From Microbacterium trichothecenolyticum (GTDB lineage: Bacteria; Actinomycetota; Actinomycetes; Actinomycetales; Microbacteriaceae), in assembly GCF_030818955.1 (NCBI RefSeq), contig NZ_JAUTBF010000001.1:3410001-3474000 (forward strand): 64,000 nt of DNA. Reading direction: 5' to 3'. The translations under genes and the position numbers were made by a program. Below the pieces are notes generated by a model. The model saw nothing but the letters and a program-made list of their open reading frames with translations, was not told the origin of the DNA and ran no database searches. How positions within the stretch are numbered: the stretch's first letter is position 1; each line of letters opens with the position of its first letter. Below are positions 60,930-64,000 of the stretch, piece after piece.

Positions 60930-62497
60930 GCCGCCCACCCTCGACACCGCCCCAGCTCGCGGGGTTCGAGCCGATCCGCCTGCTCGGATCCGGCGGCTTC
61001 GCCGACGTCTTCCTCTACCGCCAGCAGCACCCCGAGCGCGAGGTGGCGGTCAAGGCCATGCACGCGCACCGACTCGACGAGGCGGCCGTGCGCGGCTTCA
61101 CCGACGAGGCCAACCTCATGGCCAAGCTCGCCGCTCACCCGCACATCGTCTCGGTCTACGGCGCGGGTGTGTCCGAGGGCGGGCGTCCGTACCTCGTGAT
61201 GGAGTACTGCTCCAAGCCCAACCTCCAAGTGCGCCACCGCCGCGAACGCTTCTCCGAGGCCGAGACGCTGCGCATCGGCGTGCAGATCGCCGGAGCCATC
61301 GAGACGGCCCACCGTGCCGGCATCCTGCACCGCGACATCAAGCCCGCGAACATCCTCGTCACCTCTTTCGGACGCCCCAAGCTCACCGACTTCGGCATCG
61401 CGGGGGCGGCCACCTCGGCCGTCACGGCGATGAGCGTGCCGTGGTCGCCGCCGGAGTCCTTCGCCGGCGGGGGGTCGAGCGGCCCGGCATCGGATGTGTA
61501 CTCCCTCGCGGCGACGCTCTACACGCTGCTGACCAACCGCGGTCCTTTCGAGATCCCGGGTGCGTCCAACGGCGAGATCGACGTGGTCACTCGCATCGAG
61601 TCCATGCCGCTGCCGCCGACGGGCCGCCCCGACGTCTCGCCGGCGCTCGAGGCCGTGCTCGCCCGGGCCATGAGCAAGGATCCGCGCGCGCGGTACGCCA
61701 GCGCGCTCGAGTTCGGGCATGCCCTGCAGCACGTGCAGATCCAGCACGGGATGCAAGAGACGACGATCGACGTCGAAGAGGAAGACCTGCTTCCCATCGA
61801 CGACGACGGCGAGGAGCTGGTCACCCGGTTCCGGGGGATCACCAGCATCGACGCCCAGCCGGTCGCCCCGGCATCCGTCGACGTGCGCACATCCACCGCG
61901 CGCCCCACGACTCCCGTCGCCGCGGTCGTCCCCGACACCACCGCACCCGTCCGACCCCCGATCGTCTCGGCGCCCGCCGCCGCACCGTCGTGGTCGGTGC
62001 CCTCGGCACCGGCGCCGCTCGACACCGTTCGACGTCAGGTCGAAGAGGTCGAGCAGCCGGTGGCCGCCCCGGCTCCCGCACCGCGACGGCGCCGGAGCCT
62101 CGTGATCGGCGGCGTCGCGGCGGCGGTCATCGTGCTCGCCGTGGGCGGGGCGATCGCCGCGGCCACGTTGACTCCTTCCCCGCCGGCGGTCACGGCCTCG
62201 ACGGCTCCGCGGCCCGTGGATGCCGTGCCCGCGGCGCACCCGGTGAGCGTCACCGCCCTGACCGGCAGCGCGACCGATGCGGGTGTGCGTTTCGCCTGGA
62301 CCAACCCCGACCCGCTCGAGGGGGACCGGTACCTGTGGCGAACGGTCGTTCCCGGGACCGAGACCACCTTCCAGGAGACGGCCGACACCGCCGTCGTGGT
62401 GCCGGCCGACCCGAGCGGACGCACCTGCATCGAGGTGCTGCTGCGCCGCTCCGACGGGACGTCGGCGGCCTCGGGCGTCGAGGGGTGCGTACCGTGA
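60926..62497 (+). CDS. Membrane Ser/Thr protein kinase (PknB type)
   Basis: The 523-residue protein has a kinase domain (residues about 14-275): glycine loop LGSGGFADVF (20-29), catalytic Lys43 in VAVKAM, HRDIKPANI with Asp137, DFG 155-157 and SPPESFAGG as the APE-like site. A Pro/Thr-rich juxtamembrane region, one membrane segment (about 391-415) and an about 105-residue extracellular FN3-like domain follow. It lacks PASTA repeats, so it probably senses a different signal from PknB. It overlaps the FHA and FHA-HTH genes by 4 bp. Confidence 0.94.
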   Translation: MSRPPSTPPQLAGFEPIRLLGSGGFADVFLYRQQHPEREVAVKAMHAHRLDEAAVRGFTDEANLMAKLAAHPHIVSVYGAGVSEGGRPYLVMEYCSKPNLQVRHRRERFSEAETLRIGVQIAGAIETAHRAGILHRDIKPANILVTSFGRPKLTDFGIAGAATSAVTAMSVPWSPPESFAGGGSSGPASDVYSLAATLYTLLTNRGPFEIPGASNGEIDVVTRIESMPLPPTGRPDVSPALEAVLARAMSKDPRARYASALEFGHALQHVQIQHGMQETTIDVEEEDLLPIDDDGEELVTRFRGITSIDAQPVAPASVDVRTSTARPTTPVAAVVPDTTAPVRPPIVSAPAAAPSWSVPSAPAPLDTVRRQVEEVEQPVAAPAPAPRRRRSLVIGGVAAAVIVLAVGGAIAAATLTPSPPAVTASTAPRPVDAVPAAHPVSVTALTGSATDAGVRFAWTNPDPLEGDRYLWRTVVPGTETTFQETADTAVVVPADPSGRTCIEVLLRRSDGTSAASGVEGCVP

Positions 62498-63231
62498 CCG
62501 GCCCGGTGCCCGTGGTGGGCGACCTCGGAACCGAGGCGGGCGTGCACGTGGAGTACTGCGGGGAATGGTTCGTCGTGCACCCCGGCGAGACCTTCACCGT
62601 CGGGCGCGACGCCGACCTCGCCATCGACGACAACCCGTTCCTGCACCGCCGCCTGCTCGAGATCTCGAGCTTCGAAGGCCTCTGGCTGCTCGCGAACGTC
62701 GGCAGTCGTCTGTCGGTGACCGTGACCGACGGCGCCGGCCGTCTGCAGTCCTGGCTCGCGCCGGGCGCCCGGCTGCCGCTGGTCTTCGGGCGCACGACGG
62801 CGGTGTTCACCGCGGGCCCCACGACGTACGAGATCTCGGTGTACGTCGCCGAGCCGGTGTTCAGCGAGACCCATCCGGCATCCATCGAGGGCACGACCAC
62901 CATCGGCGACGACGTCACCTTCACCCTGTCGCAGCGGCAGCTCATGGTGGCGCTTGCCGAGCCGCTGCTCAAACGCGACGGGACGGGCCTGGGCGAGATC
63001 CCCACGAGCGTCAAGGCGGCCGCGCGGCTCGGATGGACCACCACGAGGTTCAACCGCAAGCTCGACAACGTCTGCGACAAGCTCGACCGTCTCGGCGTGC
63101 AAGGGCTGCGCGGAGGCCTGCGCTCCTACGCCACCAACCGGCGCATCCGTCTCGTCGAATACGCCATCTCCGCACGGCTGGTGTCGCGTGCCGACCTTTC
63201 CCTTCTCGATCTGAGGGCGCCCGAAGAATGA
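62494..63231 (+). CDS. FHA-winged-helix protein
   Basis: The 245-residue protein has an N-terminal FHA-like domain (FTVGRDADLAIDDNPFLHRRLLEI, about 28-52) and a C-terminal winged-helix region (LSQRQLMVALAEPLLKR, VKAAARLGWTTTRFNRKLDNVCDKLDRLG). The FHA part has a GRD and His pair but no Asn-Gly. It could be a phospho-responsive DNA-binding protein. I chose GTG 62494, in a GTGA overlap with the kinase; GTG 62485 is possible. Confidence 0.8.
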   Translation: MTGPVPVVGDLGTEAGVHVEYCGEWFVVHPGETFTVGRDADLAIDDNPFLHRRLLEISSFEGLWLLANVGSRLSVTVTDGAGRLQSWLAPGARLPLVFGRTTAVFTAGPTTYEISVYVAEPVFSETHPASIEGTTTIGDDVTFTLSQRQLMVALAEPLLKRDGTGLGEIPTSVKAAARLGWTTTRFNRKLDNVCDKLDRLGVQGLRGGLRSYATNRRIRLVEYAISARLVSRADLSLLDLRAPEE

Positions 63232-64000
63232 AACTCAAGCTCACCCTGCGTCGATCCGACCGCACCACCGATTTGAGTGTGACGGCGGATGCCACGGCCA
63301 CCGTCGGCGACATCGCCCGGACGCTCGCTCTGGCCGACCCGCGTGGCAGCGGCCCGGTGCCCGACCTGGTGACGCTGCACATCGCCGACACCGTCGGAGG
63401 GGGCCGCACGCTCGAACCCGCCACCACGATCGTGGACTCGGGGCTGCTTTCGGGCGCCCACATCGACATCGTCGACGCGCGAGGACGCTTCGCGCCCGTG
63501 TCGGCAGCGGATGCCGTGGCGATGGTGCGGGTGCTCAGCGGGCCCGACGCCGGTCGGGAGTTCCCCGTCGCGGCCGGCGCAAGCCTGATCGGGCGCGACC
63601 ACACGGTCGATGTGCGTCTCACCGACCCCATGGTCTCGAAGCGCCACGCACGGCTCAACGTCGGCGAGCACGTCGAGGTGATCGATCAGAACTCCGCCAA
63701 CGGCGTGCTGGTCGGCGGAGCCGCGGTCGAGCGCAGCGTCCTCGGTCCCGCCGACGTGGTGACCCTCGGCGACACGACGTTGTCGGTCGTGGTGATCCGC
63801 CGCGTCGAGTCGGCCGGTTTGACGACGCAGATCGACCACGTCCGCGCTCCGAGGGTCGTGCCGCCCCGCCGCGAGACGGTGATCCCCGGTCCGAAACCAC
63901 CGACACCGCCGCAGCCGCAGCGTCTGCCGTGGCTCGCGCTGGCGGCACCGCTTCTCATGGGCACGGTGGTGTGGTTCCTCACGCAGCAGCTGCTGGGGGT
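63228..64000 (+). CDS. Ubiquitin-like/FHA N-terminus of an EssC-like FtsK/SpoIIIE secretion ATPase (partial)
   Basis: The first 257 residues are present; the window ends inside the gene. Residues about 1-90 look like a YukD/EsaB-type beta-grasp domain (VTADATATVGDIARTLA, GGRTLEPATTIVDSGLLSGAHIDIVDA). An FHA domain follows (about 100-195: GASLIGRDH, VSKRHARLNV, DQNSANGVLVGG). A membrane segment begins at about 240 (LAAPLLMGTVVWFLTQQLLG). FHA domains before membrane segments are known from EssC of type VII secretion systems. The FtsK domains themselves are outside the window, so the class is inference. Confidence 0.7.
   Translation, partial: MKLKLTLRRSDRTTDLSVTADATATVGDIARTLALADPRGSGPVPDLVTLHIADTVGGGRTLEPATTIVDSGLLSGAHIDIVDARGRFAPVSAADAVAMVRVLSGPDAGREFPVAAGASLIGRDHTVDVRLTDPMVSKRHARLNVGEHVEVIDQNSANGVLVGGAAVERSVLGPADVVTLGDTTLSVVVIRRVESAGLTTQIDHVRAPRVVPPRRETVIPGPKPPTPPQPQRLPWLALAAPLLMGTVVWFLTQQLLG

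Noticed and set aside
60550..62493. Long upstream extension of the FHA-winged-helix frame
   Set aside because: It runs through the FHA and kinase genes in another frame and is Arg/Pro-rich. The real protein begins at GTG 62494 (or 62485).

Overview
The window is about 70% G+C with strong G/C preference at third codon positions, and the gene content is actinobacterial: secE-nusG-rplKA and rplJL blocks, a NusG with a long acidic N-terminus, ESX-type signalling genes, and AbiEi/DUF559 proteins. Protein resemblance and an extreme frequency of the heptamer GGATGCC/GGCATCC point to Microbacteriaceae, most likely Microbacterium. This assignment is inference; there is no 16S in the window.

Layout. 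1-1.7 kb: the end of a flavin amine oxidase and an aldehyde dehydrogenase, probably amine (putrescine-type) catabolism. 1.9-6.3 kb: tRNA-Trp, secE, nusG, rplK, rplA, with an AbiEi/DUF559 endonuclease-like gene inserted between nusG and rplK and bracketed by two 75-nt hairpin repeats. 6.4-16.5 kb: a polar amino-acid ABC importer, nitronate monooxygenase, acylphosphatase, a divergent LysE exporter/LysG regulator pair, a zinc-free MDR reductase, a MarR/DHA2 efflux operon with two palindromic operators, a YqaJ nuclease and a small SIP-like protein. 16.6-17.9 kb: L10 leader, attenuator, rplJ, and an rplL carrying an apparent 1-nt frameshift.

18-22.2 kb: a giant secreted ExeM-type nuclease/5'-nucleotidase fusion with an LPRTG sorting signal. 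22.3-27.3 kb: a LacI regulator and an AglEFG-like sugar ABC importer without its own ATPase. 27.3-38.5 kb: a third hairpin repeat, DUF305 and DUF3105 proteins, a Bcr/CflA efflux pump, a PAP2 phosphatase, a HerA-like ATPase, an MHS-family symporter, a type-B carboxylesterase and an SDR/DUF2867 protein. 38.7-47.1 kb: a nearly complete molybdenum cofactor island (mog, moaE, moaD, moaC, moeA, moeB, moaA) plus a Mop-HTH regulator and modABC molybdate uptake.

47-64 kb: a divergently transcribed HTH membrane sensor and a tightly overlapping operon. It encodes a roughly 2030-residue Ig/FN3 surface protein (with an apparent 1-nt frameshift), a MoxR ATPase, a DUF58 protein, a TgpA-like transglutaminase-fold protein lacking its catalytic Cys and Asp, a PP2C phosphatase, an FHA protein, a membrane Ser/Thr kinase, an FHA-winged-helix protein, and the N-terminus of a ubiquitin-like/FHA/membrane protein that looks like the start of an EssC-type FtsK/SpoIIIE secretion ATPase. 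I read this as a phospho-regulated, type VII-secretion-like envelope system cut by the window edge. It is the most interesting locus here.

Two separate single-base insertions (in rplL and in the surface protein) hint at residual assembly or sequencing errors.
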